64,000 nucleotides of DNA from Manis javanica (GCF_040802235.1 NC_133169.1:41671034-41735033); one strand, 5' to 3'. Counted from the stretch's first letter, positions 36,001 through 47,600 are shown. The notes: generated by a model not told the origin, from the sequence alone. Made by a program: numbers and translations.

Positions 36001-36889
36001 CAGACCATCTAAAAATAAGTGTAAATGTACAGAAGGGCAAAGGGTGATGATCAAATATATCAGGACTCAGTATTTGTTTTTGAGAAAATAGCTCTGGTTA
36101 CTGAAATTTACTGGAAACAGGCAAGTAAGAATTTTTTTTCCCAAAACATCCATAAGACTAAGAAAAACTATAAAAATTTAAAACATACACAAAAAATCTC
36201 GGTTGCTTGTCTGGGTTACCTAAAGCCAAAAAAAAAAGTGCAAGCATGCTTGGAAACAGTACAGCCCTCAAAGAAGCTGCATCGCTTGCATGCCCTTCAA
36301 ATGTATTTAAGGATGGCCGTGCATGAGGAAGAGCCTCTGTAGATGAAGCTACAGATACAAGCACAAGGGACGTTCCCAGTGGAGGTCGGCAGGAGGTCCT
36401 CGTGAAGAAGCCTTACCAGCCCACTAACTAGGTTTGTGCATCTGTGTGGTGGAATTGCTATGGACCTCTGTCAGCTGTGAGGTTCTATTTCCCCTCCTTT
36501 CTGAATGGGAGCATTTCTTTAAATCATCTAGTTTCTGTTTCAGCCCCCATGTAAGCATTTGCTCCTGGTTGGAGACAGGGGCAGGCTCCTGAGGAAGATG
36601 ATTTACATTTGTGACTGGACCAAGGGAGCCATTTTTTGTACTGAGAGAGAGAACTTGGGTCCCCAGGAAACTAAGATGTTGAGGGTGTAGGTCAAATTGC
36701 AGTATTTCCAGAATTTCTTGCCTGGTGTTAGTACATCTCCATATCAATAGGCATTTCCAAGGGGTGGAGAGAAGTAGACATCTCCATATTAGTAGGTAAT
36801 AACATGGAGGAGCATGGGCATATCTTAATCAGAGAAATTGGGTGGTGTCCCTTTCTGCTGCTGAATAATGAGAAACATGGGTGAGCAGA
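33054..36889. other. intergenic, mostly unassigned
   Basis: No gene recognised. 34085-34440 resembles a common interspersed repeat (see separate entry). 33360-33770 looks like non-coding DNA of mixed composition, possibly an old LTR. 36424-36747 is open for 107 codons on the minus strand but has no family features and could be part of the flanking LTR of the ERV that follows. Confidence 0.4.
34085..34440 (+). repeat. probable old interspersed repeat, name unsure
   Basis: The order 'ccacatggtcataaaggcat', 'cctactgtcttgtggctctg', 'ttatcttcattgtgtgcctt', 'ggagaagagcgtggatgatc', 'gcacctggcacagg' and 'ccgaactgcaaagacc' is one I know from a widespread mammalian repeat, but I cannot fix its family. 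No coding capacity. Confidence 0.4.
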
Positions 36890-38387
36890 AGTGGATGACT
36901 GCTTGTAAACAATAAATGAGTTTCTCCCACTTTATTTCTACCTTTTATTGATTTTGGTTTCGATGGTATTTTGTCCCAGGATTTTTCCCCCAGAGTTACA
37001 TCTGGCATAGTAGGCAGGATCTCTGAACCTGAAATCTGTCTTTATGGGTGAAACCATTGGGTGGGCTGCCCCTAGAAATGGTGGGGAGATACCCAGAACC
37101 CCTCATGTGGATGGTGCAGAGGCCCCAGTGGCTTCAGTGGTAGAGAGTGGAGCTTTACCTGGGAGCCCTCTATCTGTGGGGCTTTCAAATGGGAACACCT
37201 AGTGGGGAATTGGTCTAGGGTAAAACACCTCCTAGTTGGGTGGGGCCTTTGGCAGAATTGGGGAAGAGTGGAGACACCACAAACTATGACATTAGCCCAT
37301 GTGAGCTGGTAAACTGCTTAGAGGCCCTCAGTGGTCGTTGTAGCCACTGAAATTGTAGGATGATTGCTTCTTGAGATACTGGAAAGGGTTTTTATCAAGG
37401 AGAGAGACACACTTCATCATCTCTTGGATGACCTGGACAATGACTTATGGGATGCCTTAATAAAGAGAGAGAATTATTAAGAAGACACCTCATGCTTCTG
37501 GAAGATACATTAGCAGCAGTGAGAGAGGAGACATCAGGAGAGTCCACACTGCAGGAGGCCATGGAGGAGAGGGAGGAAAGAGCAGTGCCTTAAGCTTCAG
37601 AGATAATGGGGGCGGTGTTGGCAGAGGATGAGGGGGTGGGGCCAAGGGCCAATGTTTTGCATAGGCCACAGGAATACTTTCACAGTCCCATCACTTGCCA
37701 CAGACTTGTAGCCCAGGACTTGGTCACATGGAAGAAACTGCAAATGGTGCAGCTATATCACTACATTGACGATATCATGCTTACATCTGATGCTCTTTCA
37801 GATTTAGAAGGGGCAGTTCTTAGACTGCTGCAACATCTATAAGAGAAAGATCAGGGACTCATTTTGCAATAAAGTTCTTGCTGGTTTTCTGGTCAGATAT
37901 AACTAAAGTTATTTCTGAAGCAGTCATAATAATGTCTGGGCTTTCCTTACCCCTACCACTGTGGCAGTATTAGAAGGGCTTTTGGGCTACTGGAGAGTGT
38001 TTATCCTGCACTTAGCACAAATTCCAAAGCCCTTATACCAGTTGCTATGAAAGAACCTCAGGTGGGACTGGGATGAAACATGTGCAGCTTCTTTTACTGC
38101 TACTAAGCAAACAGTCAAGGCCATACAGGCTTTGAGTGTAAAGAACTCATCAAGGCCCTGTGAGCTAGATGTTCATGTAACCAAATATGGTTATGGATGG
38201 GGACATTGGCAGTGGTTTGAACAGACATGCCAACCCACTAAATTCTGGTCACAATTATGGGAAGTAGCAGAGGTCCAGTACACATTGATGGAGAAACAAC
38301 TGGCTCCTGTGTACCACACATTATTGGCTATGGAGCCCATTAGTGGAACAGCTCTCACCAAGGTAATAACCACCTATCCCATCCCAG

Positions 38388-38449
38388 GTGCACTGGCTAG
38401 AGGGAAAGTCTGCCTCTGATATAACCCAATGGTTCCATAAACATTTGTT
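38388..38449 (+). repeat. ectopic duplicate of integrase-start segment (copy 1)
   Basis: 62 bases that match 39102-39163 at 50 of 62 positions without gaps, both beginning 'gtgcactggctaga'. Here the segment interrupts the pol connection region: sequence before it ends in TTYPIPG and sequence after about 38472 resumes the connection (RPESGMAQMPTLAKW in a shifted frame). Copy 2 is in its natural place right after the RNase H GNDEAD block. The duplication therefore arose inside the element. Confidence 0.75.
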
Positions 38450-39101
38450 ACACATGTGGGGTGAGTGCAAGACTGGACTCAAAGGCCAGAGAGTGGCATG
38501 GCACAGATGCCTACATTGGCCAAATGGGTTGTGTATTTACAGAAATATAGCATTCTCTCTACTTAAGTGAGAGCTTAAGTGAAAAACTCTAATGCTTATT
38601 TGGGCCAGTGACGTATACCAGTGGAAAGCAGGAAGAACTTGCTTTTGAACCATTGGTAGCTGAGAGTCCTTATCAGGAAGGAAAAGCCCCTATACTTGAA
38701 GATGCTTGGTACACAGATGCCTATAGTCATGGGCATCCCCCAAATGGAGGGCTGTGGCTTTCTATCCTAAGACTGAAACAATATGAACAGAGCATGGAGA
38801 GGGGAAAGGCAGCCAATGAGATGAGATACAGGCAATATGGTTCATGATCACCCAGGAGCCCTCCTCTATAGTTGTCTGAACTGCTGTCTGGGCCATCTAT
38901 TGGGGCTTGACCCTGTGGCTACTGACATGGTACCGTACCAACTGGATGGTTGGTCACCAGCCCCTTTGAGGGGCAAGAGTTGTGGCAAGACTTATGGGCC
39001 TCTGGTCAGACTAAGACTGTTACTATAAATCATTTCATACAAATGACCAGACATTTCCTTTGGCATCCCCAGGGAATGATGAAGCAGACATATTGGCCCA
39101 T

Positions 39102-39163
39102 GTGCACTGGCTAGAAGGATAGCCTGCCTCTGATGTGGCCCAGTGGCTACACCAGCATTTGTT
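39102..39163 (+). repeat. integrase-start segment, native position (copy 2)
   Basis: Partner of 38388-38449. It follows RNase H directly, as expected for retroviral pol order, and carries one in-frame stop after HWLEG. Confidence 0.75.
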
Positions 39164-40480
39164 GAACACAGGGAAAAAGACAATGTTGGCTGTAGCCCAT
39201 GAGTGGGGCTTGCTGTTGACCTTTGAAGAAGTCAGCCGAGCCCAGAAGGAGTGCCTTGATGAAGCAGACACATTGTTCCAGGTGCAAGTGTTCCAACTGC
39301 AAGTACAAACCAAGGAAGAATTACTGAAGCCAAGGTTTGGCCACCAGAATAATATCTTGCTGCCAGCACCAACTGCAGTAAACCCTTGAGACTCCATTGA
39401 GTGGACATGGTCTTGGACATTTCAACACATGGTCCAATGAAGGCTGGCCCTCCTGGTACTTGGGGACAAGGCCTGGAAGCTGTCCTCCTGTGTATTTCTG
39501 GAATAACAGCAGAGTGGCCCCCAAAGATCACAGTAGTATATCCTGAACTGCCAGAAAGTAGGAGCATCTTACCAAGGAGTTTTGTTTTATCATTACGGCC
39601 AGTGCATGCACCTCCACAGTACTATATATAGACCCTTCAGTTACTCCCATGGGGAGAGGAGTAAAAGTATGGTATACTAGACCTGGACAGGACCCCTTTG
39701 CACTGTCCTATCACAGGACTGGTCTCTTGAATGCATCCTACCTGATAGACAAGATTTGTCTATGTTGGTGTCATTAAAACACATGTCTTATTGCCCATAA
39801 GGTCTTTGTGGATTAGGCACACACCCTAGCAAAAAAACTGCTACTCGCTGGGGTGCATGGAGCCCCTATCCATACCACTACTAAGTGTGAGTCATGAACT
39901 CATTTGAGGAGAACTGGTTTGAATACAGCTGGAGTAACCTCCTCAGGCTTGAGGATTATTATAATTTTTGTTACCTGTTTTGAAAATTTGTTGTTTCATA
40001 ATTTTTGTTGTTGTATGTATGTTGTTATCCTCTGTTGCTGTTGTGGGATCTGGTGACAGTGCTCCAGCTTTCTTGCACAGGGACCATTGTGGAAGATTGA
40101 GAGCATGTAGATTGTGAGGCAAGAATCCTGGATGGGTGGAGTGTGGGGAAAATGGAAGTTTCTGTGGCCAGGATCCTCACTGAACCTAAACTACTCGATG
40201 GTAACTGGCCTGCTGCTAGGCTACTGCTTCCACACCTGCAGATGATAAGCTCTTACTGAGTCACTATATGAAGAGCTCTGCCCAGTGCTCTGGGTGGAGG
40301 CAAATATGGAGGAGGATCCCAGACCTGCAGACCACTGGATGCAGATGTGATCCTAGTGTTCAACTTTTCACCAGGATAACAAACTGGGTAATAAACCCTT
40401 TCATCCCAAGAACGTTCCATTGTCATTTTTTTGGTATCATTGGGTCCATAGTGAACTTTTTCCACCAATGGCTGAAACCT

Positions 40481-41880
40481 ATTGACAAGACCCTGTTCTA
40501 AAAACAAGTAAAAAAACATCCAGACCAAAAAATCAACAATGCCTCTTGGATTCTGAAGAATGGTAAGGATGTGGGGCAAGTCAATACTGCCAGTGCAGGA
40601 GAGGCAGGCAGGTGAATGCCCGCGTGGTGGCACACCAGAGCAGAGACTCGGCAGCAGCCGCTGCACCGGAACCGGAACTGGTGCCGGAAAGCTGGGACTG
40701 TAGTTGACAGATTGCAGGAGGCTCAGTACTGACAACTACGAGTGTTAAAACTCCAAGGGGACCTAACGTTTTGTGAGATTTACCTTTAGCAGCTTAACCA
40801 TGTTCCCACAATAAATATCACAGAAGAACCCACTCTTGATTTCAGCACAGGAACACAAAAAGAAATCATTTTGAAATATGCTAAATTTACTCTGTTTTTA
40901 ACAAGGTCTTCCCCTGGAAAACTAATTATTTTAAACGTTTTTAACCAGCTGGGGTTCTATAGGAGCCTAACTGACCTGGGGAAAGGAATGCCCCAAGTCT
41001 AGTCCATTCTAGCCATTTCATCTAAGAGGAAAGATAACAAAATGTATAAACACTTGTGAAGTTCATACTCCAAGGCCCAGCTCACTAAAGGCTGAAACCT
41101 CATCACAGGACTATTGGATTCACCCCTTGGCCAACAACTCACCATCACCAAAACCCTACTTACAGCAGCTCCTTTTACACAACACATACATGTCCAGCAA
41201 TCAAGAAAACATTACAAAGCTTATCAAAATGCAAAAATCACAAATTGAAGAGACAGAACAAGATAACAGATTTAGCAGGAATGTTGAAATTATGAGACTA
41301 GGAAATTAAAACACTACAATTAAAATGTTAATGGTTTTAACAAACAATCTAAATAACAAATAGACCATATAAGCAGAGATCAAAATCTTAGGAAATACCC
41401 CAAAAATGCTAAAGATACAAAATACTGTAACAGAGAGTAAGAATGCCTTTGATGGGCTTTTTAATAGACTGGAAATGAAGGAGGAAATAATCTCTGTGCC
41501 AGAGGCTATATCAATAGAATCTCAGCAACCAGTAGGGAAAACAACAAAGACTGAAGTAGCAACAGCTTATACAAATACAGTGAAACAACTACAAAAGATA
41601 TAATGTATACATAACAGGAATACCAGGAAAAGAAGGAAATGAAAGAACAGAAGAAATACTTGGGTATTTACACATTTTGCTGAATATTTCCATACATTAG
41701 GATCAGACCCAAAACTACAGATCCAGGAAGCCAAGAAAACAAAAAAATATATATGCTAAAAAAGTCTGCATGTAGGCACATCATTTTCAATTTACTGAAA
41801 AAGAAAGATAAAGGAAACAAATTTTCTTACAGGGAGGAATGCATGTTTCTAAATACATGTTTCCTTTTATTTCAACTATA
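40481..41880 (+). mobile_element. L1 5' region, sense
   Basis: A GC-richer block at 40580-40720, then 'ccagctggggttctatagga', 'cacaaattgaagagacag' and 'atgaaggaggaaataatctc'. These recall the 5' UTR and ORF1-upstream part of an old L1. A matching continuation lies at 42660-43010 after an insertion of other L1 3' ends. Confidence 0.5.
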
Positions 41881-41924
41881 AAATAGAAAACTCCATAGTG
41901 CAAAATGTTACTTTTTTAGTTCAT

Positions 41925-42275
41925 GCTATTTTTTTAATACATACACTGATATATTTTAATTAAAATATAGTTGCATACAATATTAAATTGGTTTTAAATA
42001 TACAAATAGTGACTTAACATTTACATACATTATTAAATCCTCACCCCACCTAATGTAATTACTATTAGTCAACATAGATATTACAGAACTATTGACTATA
42101 TATGCTGTACATTCATTCCCAGGATGAATTTATATTATGATTAAGATTTTGTGCTTCTTTATCCCCTACACCTATCTTGCCAACTCACCCAATCCCTCCC
42201 CCATGGTAACCACGAGTCATTTCTCCTTGTCTATGGGTCTACCACTGTTTTGTTCATTTTGTGTTATTTTTGCTT
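41925..42275 (-). mobile_element. L1 3' UTR, antisense
   Basis: The plus strand shows 'tttaattaaaatatagttgc', 'ttaaattggttttaaatata', 'cctaatgtaattactattag', 'gattaagattttgtgcttct' and 'cccatggtaaccacgagtca': the complement of the common L1 3' UTR. At about 42275 it switches to sense. Confidence 0.65.
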
Positions 42276-42655
42276 TATGTTGAGTGAAATTATCCAGGTG
42301 AAGAAAGACAAAATCACATGATTTCACTTATATGTGGAATTTAAAAACAACTATATATTTTTTGAGTTAGACTCATGACTTTATTAGATGTGAGCAAAAG
42401 TAAAAGCCCTTCTGCCATATATTCTCAGGCACTGGACATCTGGGGCATCCTGAGGCCCTAGAGTTAGTTCACACTCTTTTAATCCAATGTTTCTCACCTC
42501 AAAAAAGAAATGATAATTATGTGTTGTGATTAAGGTGTTAGATACCACTATGATGATAATCATATTCTAATACATGAATGTAAAATAAATAGGTGGTGCA
42601 CCTTAAATTTACAAAATGTTCTATGCCAATTATATCTCAAATAAAAAATACTGAA
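42276..42655 (+). mobile_element. L1 3' UTR pieces, sense
   Basis: 42276-42355 is the sense counterpart of the 3' UTR ('gagtgaaattatccaggtga', 'gatttcacttatatgtgg'). 42500-42655 is a different, older 3' end ('aatgataattatgtgttgtg', 'gatgataatcatattctaat', 'ccaattatatctcaaataaa'). Confidence 0.55.
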
Positions 42656-42659
42656 ATAA

Positions 42660-43010
42660 CAAGGGGAAAAATAAACCTTACCCACAGAGGAACAAAGGTA
42701 ATAATTACATCTGACTTCTCTTCAGAAACCATGTAAGCAAGAAGAGAATCGAGTGAAATACTTGAAGTACTGAGAGAAAACCCCACCAAACTAGGAATCC
42801 ATGCCTTGTGAGACTATTGTTCAAAACTGAAGAAGAAATAGAAACTTTCTCAAACATAATTTGAAGGAATTCGTTGCCAGTAGATCTGCCTTGAAAGAAG
42901 TGTTGAAATAAGTTCTTAAAGAAAAAGAAGATAATACAGCTCAAAATCTTGGACCTACACAAAGAAAGGAGAGCATCAAACAAAGGATAAGTGAAGATAC
43001 AAATAAAAAC
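42660..43010 (+). mobile_element. old L1 ORF1-like region, sense
   Basis: 'cttctcttcagaaaccatgt', 'aagcaagaagagaatcgag', 'gaattcgttgccagtagatc' and 'tgccttgaaagaagtgttga' match in order the segment of old L1s around the end of ORF1. Continuation of 40481-41880, interrupted by 3' UTR insertions. Confidence 0.6.
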
Positions 43011-44742
43011 TTTAGTTTTCTTGGTATTAATTGCTTGAATAGTTAAATTTTATTCAAAATTATAAGGACAACAATGTATTGCATTATGTATTCTTATGTA
43101 TATATCTTATAAGTATGTATATGCAGAAGCCTATATTGTAATAGTGGTAACATAATAAACACTTTATGAATGACAGTGCTTATAAAAGATGACATAATTT
43201 CTCATTAAAAATTAACATTTGAAACTCTCCTCCTGCAATTCAGACAGAAAAGTTAAATTCCTATGTGTTGAGGAAGTGAATTTCTTTCTGGCTACTCATG
43301 AAGGTGAGATAACAAGTGAGATTTATCCAGCTGTAGAGTTAGGAGGAAGCATTGGTTCTGTCTGAAGACACCGAGCAGCTGTAAAGTGTTTCACCAGCCC
43401 CCTTCGCTGAGGACTGCTCACCAGCCCCCTTCGCTGAGGACTGCTCTCTTACTGAGAAGACCAGATATCTCAGACCACAGACTATAAGGCATTTTCCTGT
43501 TGGGGTTTCATCAATAGGAATGAAATATCCATTGATCACTGAACAGAGAAGCAGTCTTGATTCCTAACCCAGGGGTTTCTGTACACAGCATTCACTTATA
43601 TCTTAAATTTTTGTGTTCAAGGAAGTGGATGCTAAGTTGAATTTTCAGTCAATGTCTGATATGGATGGCTTTGTACCCTTTCTGGGTTTTGAGTGTATCA
43701 AAACTGCACCTCATTTAAGTTTCATCTAAACAATACCTTCCCAAAATCCCTAATGATGAGGAGGAAAATTGGGATAAGATAATAACTTTGAAATAAGCCC
43801 AACATTGATAAAACATTCTATTGTACAATAGTTTTGGAATAAAAATATCAAATAAATTATAAACAATAAATATATAAATATGATTAATTTTAAATAAATC
43901 AAAGACTCCTCAATTTATATACCATAAAAAGGTGAAAGCAAATTGTGTTTTGGAAGATCTTTGTATGACATTTAATCATACAAAGACATGTTATTTAATA
44001 TGACATATAAGAAAATGTGAGTATTAAGAAACAATAAATAAGTATTAATAAATTAAATCAACCAATCTGAAAAATGGGCAAATTATATAAATAATACATT
44101 TAAAGAAGAGATGAACTGAATGGTATACATTGGTAGATGATAGGTAGGTTCACCTTAATTAAAAATATTTTAAAATTCAAGTTTATATATAACAGTAAGT
44201 TATATTTCTTTTACTATTAAAAGGGGGAAATATTTGAAAAATACTTTGAGTATGTGAAATATGTGAATAGATTTGGAAAAATGTAATTTCATCCACTATT
44301 CTTTGGAATAAAAATAAGTACAGCAAGTATGATACAAGTAGATCATCTTATAAAATTGAAAATGATGAATTTATTAATCAATGTTATTTCTTTGTTCAAA
44401 GGAAACAAAAAATATTCAGTTTGATCACTTATAATTATAGAAAGAAAGGAAACCTGTATTCAGTGTAACATCCCTCATAGTATACATATAACACGGAGAG
44501 ACCCCAAGTGTGTAACGCTGAGCAAAAGAACAAACTTCAGAAACTCAGCTGCACAATAAATCCACTGTGTTGGTACCAAGCACTCACAGATAGGATGTAA
44601 TAGCTTCTGCAGTTGTACTATTTGTTGTCTAAACCCCTTGCTTTAGGGAAACCCTGTTTTTACATATATTTTTATCTATCTTAAAGTGATATTGAAAAAA
44701 TGTGGTTCCATGTGTGCATAGAAGTGCAAATGGTTACCTTAC
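43011..44742. other. intergenic, 3' flank of an OR14 pseudogene
   Basis: AT-rich and featureless except for a tandem duplication at 43392-43445. No gene. Confidence 0.45.
43392..43445 (+). repeat. perfect 27-bp tandem duplication
   Basis: Two identical adjacent 27-base copies (43392-43418 and 43419-43445) beginning 'caccagcccccttcgctgag' in otherwise non-repetitive DNA. Identity is complete, so the duplication is recent. It accounts for the repeated peptide in the minus-strand frame 43339-43539. Confidence 0.95.
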
Positions 44743-45762
44743 TTAAATAGGAGGAAGGCTGTTACTAACTGAATTGGCTTTATGTTTGCCTGAACTGAAC
44801 GAAGTAGCTGTGTTTTTGTTATTGCTCTTGTTTCTGTGTATGAAGACAGTCTTTCTCAGCATTTTCCAGAAGGCAGCTTGCATGACCCTGTTCTTCAGGC
44901 TATAGATTATGGAATTCAATATTGGTGGCACCACAGTGTAGAAGACAGACACAATCAGATCCCAAATATAAGGGGACTCTGATGCTGGCTTAAGGTAGGC
45001 GATGGACCCTGTACTGACGAAAACGATAACAACCACGAGATGAGGAATGCATGTTGAGAAGACTTTTGACCTGCCTTCCACTGATGGTATCCTCAGAACT
45101 GTGGAGAAGATGTAGGGATAAGAAACCAGGATGGAAGTGAACCGCAGGATACCCAAGGAGGTTGTGGCAATTATGGCTCCAATCTCAGCAAGGTACTTCT
45201 CTGAGCAAGAGTCTGAGTAATGAAGGGATCTCACAGAAGAACTGATGGATGACATCTGACCAACAGAATGGTAACAAGAAGGTCACAGAAGTGTTCAAGA
45301 AGCCAGAGACAGCCCCACTGAGCCAGGAGGCAGCCGCCATCTTCTCACAGGCTCCTTTCCTCATCATGACCTGATAAAGTAGGGGGTGACACACAGCCAC
45401 ATACTGGTCATAGGACATCACTATGAGCAAGGCCAGCTCTGCACAGGCAAACAGAACCAAGAAGACTTGCATTGCACAGCCCGGAAATGATACTAAGCTA
45501 TTCTGGGTCAAAGATTGAGTGATGGCCTTGGGAACTGTGACAGAGATGAAGCACACATCTAACCATGACAGTGTCCTCAGGAAAAACACACAGCACTGTG
45601 GAGGTGCTGGTCCAACGTGATGAGAAGAATGATGAGCAGGTTGCCGATCAGAGCCGTCAGGTAGATGAGAAAGAATACTACAGCACGGAGGACCTGCAGC
45701 ACCTGAATGTCGGAGAATCCCACGAGGATGAATTCAGCCAGCAGCACAGTGAGATTGGCCAC
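44743..45762 (-). pseudogene. olfactory receptor pseudogene, OR14 family
   Basis: A full-length OR on the minus strand split over three frames. Frame 1 (45762-45577) starts where the family ATG should be, but the codon is GTG (GTG-GCC-AAT for M-A-N), followed by LTVLLAEFILVGFSD and GN of helix 1. It shifts at about 45580, in the MYFF site, by one missing base. Frame 2 carries SWLDVCFISVTVPK, a DQY in place of DRY, and VIHQFFCEIPSLLRL. A second shift falls at about 45210. Frame 3 runs to the stop at 44743-44745 with VFSTCIPH, TGSIAYLKPASES and ILNSIIYSLKN, where NS replaces the conserved NP of helix 7. A long C-terminal tail follows. A possible relic splice acceptor ('tctgcggagccccag') lies just before the start. 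Lost start, two frameshifts and the NPxxY change make it non-functional. Confidence 0.88.
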
Positions 45763-46325
45763 GATGATCCTCTCCCTGGGGCTCCGCAGAAGGAAAATAC
45801 TGTGAGCTTCTTCACTTGCTGCTAAACATGGCGTAGCTCCATCGTTTAGAAGTTACATTTTCTGTTCAGTTGCATAGACTAAAGTTGTATAGACATAAAT
45901 GAACCAATTATCTCCTTAGTTTAACAAGTTTATTTATGCATGATTCCATCCTATAAAACATTTGAAACAAAATACAGAAATAATTTTCACTTGATGATAT
46001 ATTTTTAAAAAGCCTACAAAATTCAGGAGAGCCCATGTATTAGATTATCCAAATGACAGACATTTACTAAGGATACTACATGACTAGTACAATTTTTGAT
46101 ATTTTGCAGAAAGATTCAGTCATAGCACCCAATGGAGGTCTGGGCATTATGATACAATTCTCTTTCTGAATCTAATGAGGAAGGCTGAAAGAACTATGTA
46201 TTATTTGACAAGCAGATTAATCACAGAGGCCCTTTCTCTGGGTTTTTAAAACATGCAGTTCACAGGGTTACAAGAAAAGCCCTTTGTATATAATATATTC
46301 TGTCAAGACAGACCTCGTCTACACA
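45763..46325. other. intergenic between OR14 pseudogene and L1
   Basis: No gene. The 86-codon plus frame at 45565-45825 is antisense to the pseudogene and meaningless. Confidence 0.5.
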
Positions 46326-46910
46326 CACAAAGAAGTCTTTGTGTTTCTTTAAATTGATTTTTTGTTTTCAGTGCATCCTTTCAACTTGAAGGACTCTCTT
46401 TAGAATTTCTCTAAAGTAGGTATAGCACTGAACTTTCCCAGCTCTTCTTTCTCTAGGAAAGTCTTTACCTTCATTTTGAACGGCTGTTTCATCAGATAAA
46501 GTATTCTTGCATGGCAGTTTTTGTTTTCTCTTGTTTCATTTTTATTCATGAGGTCCTTGTGGAGTGCAGAGTTTTCTGCTGAGAAAACTGCTGATACTAT
46601 TTTGGGCATCCCTTGTATGTGACAAGTGGCTTTTCTCTTCTTGCTTTCAAAACTCTTTTTTTCTTTGACATTTGACTTTTTCACTATAATATAATACAGG
46701 GTAGATTTATTTTCCTTCATTCTATTTGGAGTGTGGTTTTTGAATCTGATATGCATTTTGTTTCCATAATTTGGGAAACTTTTGGCCGTTTCTTCATTTA
46801 GATTTCTGTCACCACTTCTTTCTTCTTCTAGTAGGAACTCCATAATGTGTGTATTGACCTGTTTGATGGTATTCCTTTGTTTTCTTAATTTAACTGATTT
46901 CTAGTTTTAT
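46326..46910 (-). mobile_element. old L1 ORF1 region, antisense
   Basis: Minus-strand L1. A frame of 147 codons at 46400-46843 is open from ATG to stop, and its C-terminal part (NKNCHARILYLMKQPF, then KVKTFLEKEELGKF) follows the ORF1p C-terminal pattern of old L1s. The nucleotide blocks 'cacatacaagggatgccc' and 'tttctcagcagaaaactctg' on the minus strand also belong to that region. The upstream residues correspond to the sequence preceding it. Possibly open by chance in a decayed copy. It lies directly before the decayed OR relic at 46930. Confidence 0.65.
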
Positions 46911-46929
46911 CACATTATGATCTCAGAAG

Positions 46930-47600
46930 ATGGCTGATGGGGAACTTCTCACTGCTACTGTAACCACCCTTGACCAGAGTCTTCATATCCCCATGAATGT
47001 TGTCCCTAGGTATCTATCCGCCCTGGGTGTGCTGCACTTATGCCACTGCACACAAGGCCTTTGTCATCTTTCTGTCTGACAGTGGGGTGATATCCGTGGT
47101 CGGATGTGCAGTTCATGTCTTCCTGGTGTTTTTCTCAGTGGACCTGCCGGCACTCACTCTCACGGCTGTGACGGCTGTGTGTTCATCTGCCGGCCTTGCC
47201 ATTGCTCTCGCATCATGGATCCCAGTGTCTGTTTCCAAACGACACTGGAGTCACTGTCACGGGATACATTGTGGTTGTTTTCCGTCAGTCCAACTTCGTC
47301 CATCAGTTCTGTTAAGATATCACTTCTCTCATGAAACTACTGCTCTGACACTGTGATGGTGTTTAGTGGTGTTTGCTTTGAAATCACCATCATGTCTTAC
47401 ATTTGCATGTTTTCTAATGTGTTAAATGAGAGCAAGAAAAGGCCTTATCTGCTTGTCCCTCAGATCCTTGTGGTGGAAGTCTGTCATCTCAGCTGTTGCT
47501 GTGTCTATGAAGATAATGTAATGTTTATGAAGATAAAACTCATCATTCAGAGTAAAATGACAGTGTTCAATGGGGATTTCAGTGAATGAGATCTTTCAAT
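46930..47600 (+). pseudogene. decayed olfactory receptor relic, OR14-like
   Basis: An old OR on the plus strand, readable only in pieces. MGNFSLLL at about 46933-46956 is helix 1. TVTTLDQSLHIPMN follows in another frame, then KAFVIF, and GVISVVGCAVHVFLVFF at about 47083-47133 (start of helix 3). TGY..VVFRQSNFVHQF at 47245-47310 matches loop 2 of the intact OR14 (CQSNVVHQFF). FEITIMSYICMFSNVLN at about 47379-47430 is the SY motif of helix 5 and the next loop. The DRY region, helix 7 and C terminus are lost. At least four frame breaks. Closest by eye to the intact gene at 51655-52587. Confidence 0.75.

Larger units (their letters stand above)
37606..39390 (+). pseudogene. pol: ERV pol relic (RT, RNase H, integrase start)
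   Basis: Retroviral polymerase in several broken frames. The reverse transcriptase active-site block YHYIDDIML is at 37756-37782 in an open stretch ending at 37842. The connection region continues at 37950-38410, with the open frame 38132-38419 containing FWSQLW and MEKQLAP. RNase H follows: DAWYTDA at 38701-38721 and the late acidic GNDEAD at 39072-39089. An integrase N-terminal zinc-finger-like segment (HWLEG, then Q-x-L-H-Q-H-L) starts at about 39105. At least five stops or frameshifts, and most of RT and gag are missing. Inside the connection there is a foreign 62-base copy of the integrase start (see repeat entry). Dead. Confidence 0.8.
36890..40480 (+). mobile_element. degenerate endogenous retrovirus with pol
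   Basis: A wrecked provirus. A polyadenylation signal and LTR-like end at about 36910-36995 are followed by 'tctggcatagtaggcaggat', which sits where a primer-binding site and leader would be. 37020-37600 may be gag leader remnants. Pol pieces cover 37606-39390 and probably downstream to about 39850. 40090-40470 looks like a 3' LTR, with AATAAA near 40391 and an end resembling the one at 36995. The two LTR-like blocks do not align well elsewhere, so the boundaries are tentative. The YIDD reverse transcriptase and flanks point to a class III or related group, but class I cannot be excluded. Confidence 0.65.
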
